From Holophagae bacterium (lineage in GTDB: Bacteria; Acidobacteriota; Holophagae; Acanthopleuribacterales; Acanthopleuribacteraceae): a DNA stretch of 64,000 bases. The stretch covers positions 248,001-312,000 of the forward strand of contig JAJCXM010000003.1 in NCBI GenBank assembly GCA_029263455.1. Reading direction: 5' to 3'. Positions 9,239 through 19,158 of this stretch are shown in pieces. Each line of letters starts with the position of its first letter. Position 1 is the first letter of the stretch. The notes beneath the pieces are model-generated. The model was not told the DNA's origin. It worked only from the letters and a program-made list of their open reading frames with translations, and made no database searches. Made by a program: the position numbers and the translations under genes.

Positions 9239-12200
9239 TCATTGGGTGGTTGCAGGATCCGCATCTAGGCGTTTCAGTCGGGTCATGATGCGCTGCTCCA
9301 GCTCGTCATCGTAGAGACCCAATTCGATGGCTTTCAGGTAGCAGGATCGAGCCAGGTCATTGGCCTGCTCACGGGAACTAGATTCATAGGCTTCGGCGAG
9401 CATCACGTACAAGAGTTGCTCTGCAGAGTGTTTCTCGATCGCAGACCACAGTTCGCTTATCGCTTGCTCACTTTTCTGGTTATGCAAGTAGGCGCGCGCT
9501 AGTTGAATACTGTCAAAGGCTTCCCGTTCCTCCAAATCTGGTAGTGCGGACTCAGCGAGTTCAACAAACATGGTTAGATTGCCCGACCAGTTCAATGAGG
9601 CAAAAACCTGTTGCCGAATCGTTGTATTGCTTTGATTCTCCAGGATCAATCGGCCAAGGGTAGCTACATCACCTGAAGCCAGCACATCGTTGATCTCGAT
9701 TTGTCGGGACGCCATATGATGCTCGAGCTTTTGGCGGTCGAAAGAAAAAACGAGTTCGCGTTTTGTATCCAAAAGGGTACTGGCAGGCCGCCACCAACCC
9801 TCGTCATCAAAGAATACCGACCAAACTATTGCATACGGCGAATAACAGGATGACCATCCTTGCGCATCATAGTCGCCGAATTGAGCCAGATCCGTTAGCT
9901 CACCATCGAGCCAAATACCGCCTTGCTGCAAAGCGATGTTGGTTAGCAGCGATGACATGAGCAGGAGTCCTTGATGGCTTAAGGGTTGATCACCATAGAG
10001 ATCCGAGCAAAGCCGATCGTAGTCATGGGCATAAGCAGGAAACGGGACAGAAAACTCTTCCTGGGCAATCCTATTTGCCGCAACCAGCAGCGCTTGATGA
10101 TTTGCCCATCTTCCCATATCGTTTGTCGTTAAACCCGCTTGATCAAAAGACTGCTGTGCGATTTGATTTATGTTATTGCTGTGGAAGGGTTGCGTCTTCG
10201 CACCTTTCGCCATAACCACCTGCGGTGGAACATTCACCATGGACCCGTTGAATCTGTCTACCAAGACCAGGCCGCGAGCCGAGTCGTAGTCAGCCCCGAA
10301 AAAAGCATGCCCACTAACCAAAAGACTTGGTGGCTGGTTTGACCGCCAAAGATAAACGCCGTGACCCCCTTTCTTCGGTTTCCCCGTGAGCAGCCATCCC
10401 TGATCGGTGGCAACGGCGGATTCCATCACGCTCCAATCCAAACTCATCTCCCTTTGTAAAGACTTCGAGTTCCAAACCTGGATTTTGTCGCTGCCTTTGT
10501 CAATACATGCGCTAAGCACCTGTTTCCGGTCATGTGAAACAATCAAATGTGTCGGTTCGATTATGACTAGTTCATATTTGTGCTTCTTGACGTGTGAGGT
10601 GATACATAGCCGGGATTGAGTATGAGAACCGTAAACGGAGTAGCCATTACCCCACTCAAAAGTAGGATTCAGGTATTCCAAGCTCAACTGGTGGCTTCGT
10701 CCAAGTTGGATTGTGGTGGCGTTACCATCTTGTTCATGGTCGTCTTGCAATGCGATCGCTTCCGCTCCTTCGGACAGCAATCGGACTCCGTCTCGAGAAA
10801 CGACGACCAGCTGTGGAGTCCAGGTTTCTGATTCATGGAGCGTCGAAAATTCCTTGGTTTTGGGGTCGAACGCAGTAACTTTGCGAGGATTGTAAGCAAT
10901 CAAGCGTGATTGTGTTTTGAACATGCGCGTGGGCACGAAGCCAACGCTTCCCAAAACCGTTGATTCATCGATTAAAGCCTTTTCGGCTGTGGTCAGTTGA
11001 TCTTCGATTTCTTCCGGAATTGAAGAGGTCGGAAAGGCGTCAACCTGTTCAGGAACCTCGATCGCAAAATGTTCGAACGTATGGTGAAAATCGCGGTTAT
11101 CCGAAATTTCTGGATCATAGTTAGTGCGAAACTCAAGGATGTCGTCGCGGTAGGCAACAATCAGCGATTCGTAATGGGTATCGGAAGATTTGTATGAAGC
11201 AATAAGACCCGGAAAACCCGATACCGTAGTGGGACGTGATCCAATGCGTTCTAGGCCCTCAATTTCACCTTGGAGGTAGGTATTGAGTGTCTGCTCAAAT
11301 TCCTCAACGCTCTCATAACCACTCGACATAAAAATACGACCATCGGAAAGACCGTCCTTAGACGTAAGGGTAACGGCTGCGTCAGAGCCCTCGGTTGAAT
11401 GCACGTCGTAACGGGTGGCGGCGTAGGGAAAACGAATGGTTATGCCTCGATGAATCAATTTGTAGTCTTGCGGTTTGTTAAGCGCTACCCAGGCCGAATC
11501 TTCAGATGGAAAACTCATATTGTCAATCAAGTCACCGATTTCTCGATGGAGTTCGGATTTATCACCTACCTTGCTCCAAGCTAGGATGGTGTATGTCAGA
11601 TTGTCCTTGCTGACCATATCGATGGTGTACGTGAGATCAATTCCCGAAACGCTGGCATCGAATGCAGCGCGTACCACCGTCATGCCATCAGTTGTATTCG
11701 CTTCGCTTATCGTAATGGCTTGTGTTTTGGCACGAGCGGACATGCTGTTGTACATGGCCTTTATTTGTAGATCCATGCCGAATTCCAACGCCATACTTGG
11801 ATCTTCAAAAACAGCGAGAAACATGTCGCGACTGCTTTTGAACTGGTTATCCCCAAGGTCCGGAGTTAGGTTGGCTTTTGTCCAATGAGGTCCCAAGGAT
11901 AGAGTCGTTCCGTGGTCGCCGACTTGGTGAATCTCTTTTGGAGACGCGATTACCTTAATCAAGCGGTTAGATCGTTCGCCTAGCTTATTGGGCAAACTAC
12001 CATCGATCTCGATGTAGTGGCTTTCGGTGATGAACCTACCCGAGGTTGTTTCAACAGAATGCCAGCGATCATTGATCTTAACTTTGCACCAAGCATGACC
12101 GGCAAACGCCTGCTCTTCGTCCCCGGCATATACATAACCATAGGAAATCTTGGTGGGGATATCCAAAGCATTGGCTACGCTGTGAAAGAGTTCGGAATAT

Positions 12201-13324
12201 TGGCTGCAGTCACCCTTTCTTGTTTTGAGGATGTCGGCCACGGTCAACGGCTCATTTTCCTGGTCGCCATCGTAAGTTAGATAGGACGACACGTAGTTAA
12301 GTAGACGTTGTACTTTTTCCATCGGCTCAACAGCATCACCAATGGCCTCGCGAGCGTGTTTTAATACATCCGGCTGTGGTTCGTTGTCGTCACGGCGTGT
12401 AATCTCAGTCGGATTAGGCTTGACCTCGCTTGGATCAAAGCCGTTGACCTGAAGGGTGAGCAGATAAACATCATTGTCCTTGTCGTAAACAATGTTTTGG
12501 TTTTGATTGTTGCTAACCGATGTCCCTATAAACGGGGGCACCTGTAAGCGAACGCCTTTCGAGCCCTCTCCCAGAGGCTGATCAACTTTTATCCTGACCC
12601 AAGGGTCGATATTCAAACTGCCAAGATCCTCAGCTTCCACGCCGCCGTGGTTCGGTGCGGCATGGAAATCACCCAAGTCATAACGCATCAGATTGCCTTC
12701 GAAGTCGTGGACGTAGACCTCTGGCTCATGTTCGTCCAAAACCTTAATAGCAACACCGCGCGTGCCCCCTTCAGATGTCAACTCCGCAATCTCCGCGCTG
12801 TCAATAAACTCTAGTAAAGTGCTGACCGAGTATTGCCTAACGCGAACTTTGTCTCCCACCTTGGGAGATTGCTTGGCCCAAAGGCTCCGCCAGCGTTCAT
12901 CACCCAGTCTGTAATCAATATTTTCAATGGTGAGTTTACGGGTATCGCCGCCTTCCGTGATTGAGGCTTCGTACGTGGTGCCTTCAACGCGTGTGAGTTC
13001 GACGATCTTCTCAAATGCGCCAGAAGTCGAAACCTCTCGGCTCCGTTCTAAGTCATAAGGGGGCGTGGTTGAAAACCAGACACTGGTTTTTCTGTAGAAT
13101 TCCTTGGCTTTTCCATCTGCGTTGCCCTTACCAACAACTTCAAGTGAGTATCTGATGAGGTCGTTTTCAAGGATCTGTTGCTCTTTCATCAATCCGAACA
13201 TGTCATTACTAAGATGAAGCGTGAATTCGTTCTCGAATTCATGCTTGGCAAATTCGGAGCTCGCCTCAAAGCGAACCAGCTCTGGCTCACCGTAACAGAG
13301 CGCAATCCAAATCAAAAAACACAT
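9239..13324 (-). CDS. Large secreted transglutaminase-like protein with propeller and TPR-like tail
   Basis: A 1361-residue exported protein with a short signal peptide (MCFLIWIALCYG). Residues ~20-315 form a beta-rich region as in proteins that precede transglutaminase cores. A transglutaminase-like core (about 320-440) has the catalytic Cys in KGDCSQYSE (C373), His in AGHAW (H410), and Glu425 in VETTSG where Asp is usual. A beta-strand-rich segment (about 770-1060) looks like a degenerate propeller, and the last ~140 residues are helical TPR-like repeats. The role is unknown; bacterial homologues of the core are thought to act as peptidases or structural domains. The ATG at 13324 was chosen for the GGGAGGGG SD before it; a TTG at 13339 is the alternative. 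Confidence 0.75.
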   Translation of the reverse strand: MCFLIWIALCYGEPELVRFEASSEFAKHEFENEFTLHLSNDMFGLMKEQQILENDLIRYSLEVVGKGNADGKAKEFYRKTSVWFSTTPPYDLERSREVSTSGAFEKIVELTRVEGTTYEASITEGGDTRKLTIENIDYRLGDERWRSLWAKQSPKVGDKVRVRQYSVSTLLEFIDSAEIAELTSEGGTRGVAIKVLDEHEPEVYVHDFEGNLMRYDLGDFHAAPNHGGVEAEDLGSLNIDPWVRIKVDQPLGEGSKGVRLQVPPFIGTSVSNNQNQNIVYDKDNDVYLLTLQVNGFDPSEVKPNPTEITRRDDNEPQPDVLKHAREAIGDAVEPMEKVQRLLNYVSSYLTYDGDQENEPLTVADILKTRKGDCSQYSELFHSVANALDIPTKISYGYVYAGDEEQAFAGHAWCKVKINDRWHSVETTSGRFITESHYIEIDGSLPNKLGERSNRLIKVIASPKEIHQVGDHGTTLSLGPHWTKANLTPDLGDNQFKSSRDMFLAVFEDPSMALEFGMDLQIKAMYNSMSARAKTQAITISEANTTDGMTVVRAAFDASVSGIDLTYTIDMVSKDNLTYTILAWSKVGDKSELHREIGDLIDNMSFPSEDSAWVALNKPQDYKLIHRGITIRFPYAATRYDVHSTEGSDAAVTLTSKDGLSDGRIFMSSGYESVEEFEQTLNTYLQGEIEGLERIGSRPTTVSGFPGLIASYKSSDTHYESLIVAYRDDILEFRTNYDPEISDNRDFHHTFEHFAIEVPEQVDAFPTSSIPEEIEDQLTTAEKALIDESTVLGSVGFVPTRMFKTQSRLIAYNPRKVTAFDPKTKEFSTLHESETWTPQLVVVSRDGVRLLSEGAEAIALQDDHEQDGNATTIQLGRSHQLSLEYLNPTFEWGNGYSVYGSHTQSRLCITSHVKKHKYELVIIEPTHLIVSHDRKQVLSACIDKGSDKIQVWNSKSLQREMSLDWSVMESAVATDQGWLLTGKPKKGGHGVYLWRSNQPPSLLVSGHAFFGADYDSARGLVLVDRFNGSMVNVPPQVVMAKGAKTQPFHSNNINQIAQQSFDQAGLTTNDMGRWANHQALLVAANRIAQEEFSVPFPAYAHDYDRLCSDLYGDQPLSHQGLLLMSSLLTNIALQQGGIWLDGELTDLAQFGDYDAQGWSSCYSPYAIVWSVFFDDEGWWRPASTLLDTKRELVFSFDRQKLEHHMASRQIEINDVLASGDVATLGRLILENQSNTTIRQQVFASLNWSGNLTMFVELAESALPDLEEREAFDSIQLARAYLHNQKSEQAISELWSAIEKHSAEQLLYVMLAEAYESSSREQANDLARSCYLKAIELGLYDDELEQRIMTRLKRLDADPATTQ

Positions 13325-13675
13325 AAAACCCCTCCCCAACTCATAACCGCGTCGCGATTATACGAAATTTTTGAGCCTGACGCATATAGGGGTTTCCACG
13401 TGACTTCAATTCTTTGACATTGGCCCGTTTCGATGGAGGATTGAAGATAGAGTTGGTAAAACAGCTATCATAAAGGCCGAGGAGCGAGACAAAACGACGT
13501 ATTCAGGGCGAAGTTGAGCCAATCACGGGAATCGTTGCTTGATGATGACGAATCCACGATTCGTTGTGTCTTCGTCCAACGATGGCGAAGAAACAATCCG
13601 ATGGTAGTTAGGCAAAAACTTCCACTGACTTTTGATTCAGGGTAGAGTCAACTCTTTGACTCGGGATAGGGCCCA
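13325..13675. other. Divergent intergenic region with small hairpins
   Basis: No supported gene. Two small dyads were seen: CGAATC/GATTCG (13549-13554 and 13558-13563, 3-nt loop) and GAGTCAA/TTGACTC (13645-13651 and 13656-13662, 4-nt loop). The second ends 13 bases before the ATG of the DUF3667 gene and could fold in its leader RNA. Both divergent promoters should lie here, but none could be fixed with confidence. Confidence 0.45.
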
Positions 13676-14521
13676 ATGTCAGCACAAGAAACGATATGTT
13701 TAAACTGTAGTACCAAACATCAGGGTAGGTTTTGCTCGTTCTGCGGACAAAAAGTAATCGAAGCCCATGAGCGCACCATCCCATATTTCATCTACCAATT
13801 TTTTGGATCCGCATTTTTTCTTGAGAATAATTTTCTGAAGAACCTATGGAATCTGCTTGCCCGTCCAGGTAGACTCCCGCTTGATTTTATTGAAGGACGA
13901 AGAAAACGATGGATGACCCCGTTTTCGCTGTTCTTGTTAATCAATCTGTTCTACTTCTGGTATTCGCCGCTTACAGATTTGAACCTTAGTCTTGGCGAAC
14001 AACTTAACCAACCCCATCACCAGAGTCTTGCAAATCATTTGGTTAATCATAAGCTAGCCAAAGAGCGTATTTCTCTGGAAGAGTATATGGAGCGATACAA
14101 CCAAAAGAGTACCAACTACGCCAACAGCCTTTTCATTCTACAAGTCCCAATCTTCGCGGCTTTTCTAGCGCTAATCTTTATGCGGAAGAAACTTTTCTAC
14201 GCAGACCACTTTATTTACGCGCTTTACTTTTCTGCATTCATTCTGCTTGCCGCACTGCTTCAAGTGGCCATTTTCTATCTACTACATAGCATTCACAACA
14301 GTTTCTATACTTCCGACGTAGAGATCAACGCTACGTGGAAAATAACCGGTGCTATTTATGGACTATGGATCCTAGCCCACACGTTCTTTTCTCTAAAGAG
14401 GACCTATTCGCAGAAGACGTGGCAAGCGTGTGTGGCCCTACTGCCTGTTCTTTTAGCATTTGTTTTGACTCATTTTTTATATCGAACGATTTTGTTCCTG
14501 ATCATCTTTCTTGTTACCTGA
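13676..14521 (+). CDS. DUF3667 membrane protein with zinc-ribbon start
   Basis: A 281-residue protein. The N-terminus carries a CX2C-X8-CX2C zinc ribbon (Cys 8, 11, 20, 23; ending FCGQK). Next comes the DUF3667 signature, with LLARPG, then FIEGRRKRW and a proline-led first membrane helix. About five hydrophobic segments follow, the last three near the C-terminus. It should be an inner-membrane protein with the zinc ribbon in the cytoplasm. The family has no established function. A weak G-rich SD (GGATAGGG) precedes the ATG. The gene stands alone between two opposite-strand secreted-protein genes. Confidence 0.85.
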   Translation: MSAQETICLNCSTKHQGRFCSFCGQKVIEAHERTIPYFIYQFFGSAFFLENNFLKNLWNLLARPGRLPLDFIEGRRKRWMTPFSLFLLINLFYFWYSPLTDLNLSLGEQLNQPHHQSLANHLVNHKLAKERISLEEYMERYNQKSTNYANSLFILQVPIFAAFLALIFMRKKLFYADHFIYALYFSAFILLAALLQVAIFYLLHSIHNSFYTSDVEINATWKITGAIYGLWILAHTFFSLKRTYSQKTWQACVALLPVLLAFVLTHFLYRTILFLIIFLVT

Positions 14522-14626
14522 TCTTCTAAAACCGTTATTAATGAAACGAGCTATTCTCACTAGGACGATCGCTCATATGCGGCTCTAACGCGTTGTGGGC
14601 TCAGCAGCCAAAAGGATCTACCGTGC

Positions 14627-15580
14627 CTAATCCACCGAGAATGACGTGAGTTCAACAGGTACCGCGTTCACAAAACCGATATCTCTAAGCATTCCGGTCG
14701 CTATGGCACTCAGAGTGCGAGGGCCAGGACCAAAAACGGGGTTAGCCTCCATGAGCAAATCTTGCGTGGTGAAAAAATCGTCATCTAAATGGGATATGGA
14801 TGATCCATCGTTGTACGTGGTCGGCGTATACAGAGGGACAGGGTTGCCGCCATTTGCGGCCGTAGCGTTGGGGCCAAGCCACAAAATTCCAGAGTTGCCC
14901 GTTCCGCCAATCACTGCGACGTCCCAACTAGCTGTGTCCATCACCCAGCTCCCATTAATGAAGTTACCCACGGTGTTGGCAAGGAATTCGTCAAATGGAT
15001 TCCAGCCGCCTGCCATCGGTTCAGTGTTGCCACAACGGTCGGCTCCAGCCTCGGTCACCGAGCTAGCGAAGCCTACGGCGTGCAAAAACTGGTGGAGCAT
15101 TATTGACTTAAAATCGAGCTGGGCAGGATCAACTACATCGTCAAGATCCCAAATAAAGTCTTCGAAATTCACTGATATGGTGCCGTCCGCTATTCCAGGA
15201 GATGGGTCCGTGCCACCTAAGATCTTGATGCCTATGTCACCTCGGTTATAACCGGCCGTGCAAGCCACTGCCTCGGTTGAGGTGAACGCCGATGCGGCTG
15301 TCGCCACCGTCGAGTCGTCCGATTCTGTGCCGTCAACCAACATGGTGATCGTCGCTGTATAGGTTGGGAAGAGGTCGGATAGCAACACCCCGGCTTGCGC
15401 CAATGCCGCTTTTCGATCAACACCAAGTTGGCCGGAACTATTGAATCCGGTACCTGCAGCGTCAGTGTAAATAAACGTAAAGGTGATCTGTGCAGGCGCC
15501 GCCAAACTGGACATGAAAACGGCAAGAAAAACTGCCATCACCCATTTATTTCGCAAATTCTTTGTCGTAGTGGATAGCAT
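14627..15580 (-). CDS. Secreted zincin-like protein with HQxxH in place of HExxH
   Basis: A 317-residue exported protein (signal peptide ending SSLAAPAQ). The segment IMLHQFLHAVGF (His163, His167) has the layout of the zincin signature HExxHxxGF, but Gln (codon CAG) replaces the catalytic Glu, so zinc could bind while peptidase activity should be low or absent. The rest resembles secreted NF038122-like metalloproteases: an N-terminal FTFIYTD strand and a MLRDIGF helix after the third-ligand region. The protein ends with PVELTSFSVD. PVELTSF normally opens a further C-terminal beta domain, so it looks cut short. The ATG at 15580 was picked for GGAGG nine bases upstream; 15601 is the longer alternative. 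Confidence 0.7.
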   Translation of the reverse strand: MLSTTTKNLRNKWVMAVFLAVFMSSLAAPAQITFTFIYTDAAGTGFNSSGQLGVDRKAALAQAGVLLSDLFPTYTATITMLVDGTESDDSTVATAASAFTSTEAVACTAGYNRGDIGIKILGGTDPSPGIADGTISVNFEDFIWDLDDVVDPAQLDFKSIMLHQFLHAVGFASSVTEAGADRCGNTEPMAGGWNPFDEFLANTVGNFINGSWVMDTASWDVAVIGGTGNSGILWLGPNATAANGGNPVPLYTPTTYNDGSSISHLDDDFFTTQDLLMEANPVFGPGPRTLSAIATGMLRDIGFVNAVPVELTSFSVD

Positions 15581-16001
15581 CTCTTCAAACCTCCAAGTCA
15601 ATCATTGGCGAAACGATTTCACCCACATCGGCAAACCAGGAATTGTGATACCAAGTTGCGTTAGCATCGTGTCTCCAGCCGTCTGCCCCTGGGTCGGTTG
15701 CCAAGGTACGGCACAGTAACCAGAATCTCGATTCTACGCATCAAAATGCCTGAATGGAAACCATAAACTGAGCATTTCTGATACTTTGATGAGCCCTATC
15801 ACCTTTTGCGCCAAGTGTTTCGGTTCAAGGCGACCATGGCTGGTAAGCATTGTGCTCGCTCTCTTAGACAAGTCTTTGAAGATGCGCTTCTGGGTCACCG
15901 TGAACATCAATTGAATGCTGAGTGGGAGGCTCAACCCTCTGGAAATCTTATGTCAAGGGCCCGATAAAGGCTCGACTGATGACCCATTTGGATCCCAGAA
16001 G
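15581..16001. other. Gap without a supported gene
   Basis: This 420-bp stretch upstream of the zincin-like gene holds only short frames. One plus-strand frame, 15782-15967 (61 codons, stop to stop), is rich in Arg, His and Leu and has no SD sequence; it may be a decayed gene piece. No terminator or repeat was found. Together with the broken genes on its right it gives the impression of a degraded region. Confidence 0.4.
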
Positions 16002-16277
16002 TCAGGGTTTTTCAGCTACCAGAATGTCCTCAAACATGCTCCAACCATTTTGCTCAACAAATTTGGCTTCATTTTCCTGTAAAGGTAGGTGCCAAACCAT
16101 CACAGTTGGCGGCGTGGACTCTTCGTAAGTTGCGAAATCCTCACCAAAAACAACAGGAATGGCAGCATAAACACAGTTAACGCTTTCTCCAGGAATCAAC
16201 GGAATACTCGATCCAATCACGTCTCCCCTTCTTAAGGCTTGCTCTTTTGAAGCAATAGACTCGGCGAAAGTGATCAT
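16002..16277 (-). CDS. SUFU-like domain fragment
   Basis: The 91 residues from the first ATG include a GDVIGSSIPLIPG loop, FATY followed by PPTVMVWHLPL, and NEAKFVEQNGWSMFEDIL. These match the C-terminal half of bacterial suppressor-of-fused (SUFU, PF05076-like) proteins, which are usually about 170-200 residues and often act as immunity or adaptor proteins. The same frame stays open upstream of the ATG to 16343, and those extra codons still look like the family (YPSEEVGSF then MITFAES). The 5' half is therefore missing and the boundary lies near 16340, next to a transposase-like scrap. It is probably a non-functional remnant. The family call is from pattern memory only. Confidence 0.45.
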   Translation of the reverse strand: MITFAESIASKEQALRRGDVIGSSIPLIPGESVNCVYAAIPVVFGEDFATYEESTPPTVMVWHLPLQENEAKFVEQNGWSMFEDILVAEKP

Positions 16278-16339
16278 AAAGGACCCTACTTCTTCGGATG
16301 GATATTTTTCGTAGCAGCTAAATACAATTCCTGCCTGAC

Positions 16340-16560
16340 ATTCTTACCTTCAACAAGCCACAATGGACGATCGTGTTTTCTTGCCCGGTAGGGCAACCGG
16401 ACACAGCCCAGGGTGAGGAGTCCGCGAGGAAGCCTGGGAAGGTAGATAGAACGACCTTGAGCAAGGCAGGGTGACCGGAATTTGTAATGCGTGAACCACT
16501 TCAGCTGGTCCCGGGATTGTATACCAGGGAAAGGTAGTGGAAATAGATTTGTCCGTTCCG
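16340..16560 (-). mobile_element. Possible transposase remnant
   Basis: A minus-strand frame here reads through RGLLTLGCVRLPYRARK and HDRPLWLVEGKN. This is reminiscent of the core of IS4-like DDE transposases, which have a VRLP...LWLVVV strand pair before a LLTN segment. The frame has no start signal and no inverted repeats were found. It sits exactly where the neighbouring SUFU-like gene loses its 5' half. The assignment is tentative. Confidence 0.25.
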
Positions 16561-16631
16561 CCCATCCGGGCTTTCGATTGCGGCCAATAAAAACGGATTT
16601 GAAATTTTGGCCAAGGTGCTGCAAGGGCAAG

Positions 16632-17147
16632 TTAAAGCAATGGATCCTTCCTAATATCAATTTCAGTAAACATTACACCGATTACACTTCCTGTTTCCTC
16701 GGGTTCCATCAGACGGACGACCCATATCCGACCAGGAAACTCTGATACCAACATAGCGTCAATCGAATATCTAAGACATTCAGCCAATACGCGGTCATCG
16801 TCATCGGACAGAGAGCGATCGCTAATCAAATATGGCACCTCAAACCACCTGTAGCCTTCAAGAATCTGCTGTACGTCACTTGGCGACGAAGCAATCAATT
16901 CCTTTAATTTGTCCACATCGGATGTGTCACACCTCCACCCAAAAACAGGGTGCCGATCAACCATAACGAGATCTGGGAAAAAGAGTTTAAACATGAGTAG
17001 CGCTTGTTGAGGCTGACCGTAAGCATGCAAATAGTCTTCGGATTCAAACCCACCAGCATCGATAAATAATCGGCTCAACACTTTCTCAATTTCAACCATA
17101 AAACCGCCCGGACCTTGAAAGACGTCACTGTTTGATGCAACTTGCAT
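16632..17147 (-). CDS. Uncharacterised acidic cytoplasmic protein
   Basis: A 171-residue acidic protein without signal peptide or membrane helix. Features seen: HPVFGWRCDTSDVDKL, a long helix LASSPSD-like, EGYRWFEVPYLIS, and a C-terminal segment IWVVRLMEPEETGSVIGVMF. That last segment recalls the PSEEVGSFMITF stretch of the SUFU-like fragment downstream, so the two may be paralogous or parts of one family. I do not recognise the function. The start at 17147 lacks a clear SD; an ATG at 17099 preceded by GGGCGG is possible. It lies 28 bp downstream of the carboxylase operon but on the same strand, so co-transcription is possible. Confidence 0.55.
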   Translation of the reverse strand: MQVASNSDVFQGPGGFMVEIEKVLSRLFIDAGGFESEDYLHAYGQPQQALLMFKLFFPDLVMVDRHPVFGWRCDTSDVDKLKELIASSPSDVQQILEGYRWFEVPYLISDRSLSDDDDRVLAECLRYSIDAMLVSEFPGRIWVVRLMEPEETGSVIGVMFTEIDIRKDPLL

Positions 17148-17174
17148 CGTCCATTTTTGTTGGTTACAGAAACC

Positions 17175-17672
17175 CTACACCTCGGTTTTGGGTTCGAAAT
17201 CTAGTAGCGCGTAACCTTGTTCGACGAGTTCGCCTTCGGCGCACCTTAACGTAACAACCACACCCGCGCTGGGGGCTTCGATGCGGTGCTCCATTTTCAT
17301 GGCTTCCATAATGACTAAAACCGTACCCTTCTCTACCTCATCGCCTTCCGCCACCGCGACCTGGATAATCTTTCCTGGCATGGGTGCAGCAAAGTTGGCT
17401 TCGCGATCATCGCTGGCGGCCGCTCGACCGTGGTCCTTGTCAAATACGAGCACCGAGCCGTCCAACGTCACCCAAAATGAACTATGGGTTTCGGTCACGA
17501 AAAAAGTTAGCAAACGATCCGCTACTCGAATGCGGCCCGTGCGCTTGTATGTCGCTACTGAAAGATCGATCTGTTGCTCACTGTCAGCATGCGCGACCGT
17601 AACGGTCATTGGATCCTTCTGAGTTAAGGTCACCGTCATCGGCGTTCCAGCCAATACCAACTTGTGTTTCAT
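17175..17672 (-). CDS. Biotin carboxyl carrier protein subunit of acyl-CoA carboxylase
   Basis: This 165-residue protein carries the biotin shuttled between carboxylase and carboxyltransferase. Residues ~1-85 form the beta-strand linker region found between BC and BCCP in fused MccA/PccA chains. The C-terminal ~75 residues are a biotinyl domain with the target lysine in EAMKMEH and the usual GEL..G end. I start it at the ATG at 17672, whose ATGA overlaps the stop of the upstream biotin carboxylase and which has GGAG upstream; an ATG at 17687 would overlap by 19 bp. It is the last gene of the three-gene carboxylase operon. In most bacteria this domain is fused to the biotin carboxylase; here it is free. 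Confidence 0.9.
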   Translation of the reverse strand: MKHKLVLAGTPMTVTLTQKDPMTVTVAHADSEQQIDLSVATYKRTGRIRVADRLLTFFVTETHSSFWVTLDGSVLVFDKDHGRAAASDDREANFAAPMPGKIIQVAVAEGDEVEKGTVLVIMEAMKMEHRIEAPSAGVVVTLRCAEGELVEQGYALLDFEPKTEV

Positions 17673-19158
17673 GGCATCAGTCTCCATTCACCTAACTGTT
17701 GCCAGGGACCCAACTCAGCTGAAGCCGAGGCCGACTGCTGCGGTTTTGCTGCTTTTTGGGCAAAAGCGGTGAGTGCTGCGGCCAATTGTTGGAGATCATC
17801 AGAGGCCGCACCTGTAATGGCATTCTGCTCCAAGAATCGGGTGGTGGTTTTACCGTCCACAAATTGTGGGTGGTCGACCAGCTCAACTAGAAACGACAAA
17901 TTAGTCTTCACGCCGTGGATGACGGTTTCACACAATGCCTGCCTTAGCTTTTGGCGTGCCTCTTCTCTTGTTGATGCATAAGAAATCAGCTTGGCGAGCA
18001 TCGGGTCATAATGAACACCAATCACGCTTCCAGCCCTAATGCCACTATCCATGCGCACGCCCAACAGTTCGGGTTCCCGATAGCAGGCAACCGTGCCCGT
18101 TTGTGGCATGAAACCGTTGGCGGGATCCTCGGCATAGATGCGAGTCTCAATGGCATGACCCCGCTGCTGAATTTGCGCTTGCTCGACCGGTAAACCTTCA
18201 CCGCGCGCAATACTGATTTGCCAACGAACTAGATCAAATCCGGTCACCATCTCAGTGATCGGGTGTTCCACTTGCAATCGTGTATTCATCTCCAGGAAAT
18301 AGAAGGATTTGTCGGCATCCAACATGAACTCAACTGTGCCGGCATTGAGGTAATCCACACTGGCTGCGGCTGCCACAGCTGCTTGCGCCATAGCAGTGCG
18401 CAAAGAGTCATCCATGGCAGGAGAAGGCGACTCTTCTAAGACTTTTTGGTGACGGCGTTGTATGGAACATTCTCTTTCAAAAAGGTGGACAACATTACCC
18501 TTGCCATCGCCAAACACTTGGAACTCGATATGCCGTGGATCCGCTAAATAACGTTCAAGAATGACGGTTTCATCGCCAAAGGCGCCAGCGGCCTCGCGTT
18601 TAGCGGTCGCCAATTCAGTTAAGAACGCGTTGGACTCGCGCACCACGCGCATGCCTTTGCCTCCACCGCCAGCAGAGGCCTTAATTAACAGAGGGAAGCC
18701 GATACGTTCGGCTTCTTGCCGTAAGGCATTTGGATCTTGTTCTTGACCGCTATAGCCAGGAACGACGGGTACACCCGCCTCAATCATATGGACTTTAGAA
18801 GCCAATTTAGAACCCATCAATTCGATGGTTTGCCATCTAGGCCCAATAAAGATAAGGCCAGCTTCTTCCACTCGCTTTGCAAACTTGGGGTTCTCTGACA
18901 AGAAGCCATAGCCAGGATGGATGGCGTCACTACCACTCTGTTTGGCGATATCGAGGAGCAGGTCTTGGTTGAGGTAGGTTTCGAGTGCGGTGCCCGGACC
19001 TAACTCATAAATTTGATCGGCGAACTGTGCGTGGGGCGCTTGCATGTCGTAGTCACTGGCAACGGCCGCCACTTCCAAGCCCATTTCGCGACAGGTGCGC
19101 ATCACACGCAGAGCAATCTCGCCTCGATTCACGATCAGTACGCGTTTCATGGTTGCGC

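Noticed and set aside
15782-15967. 61-codon plus-strand frame rich in Arg, His and Leu
   Set aside because: No start signal and no recognisable motif; reported only as a possible scrap in the gap entry.
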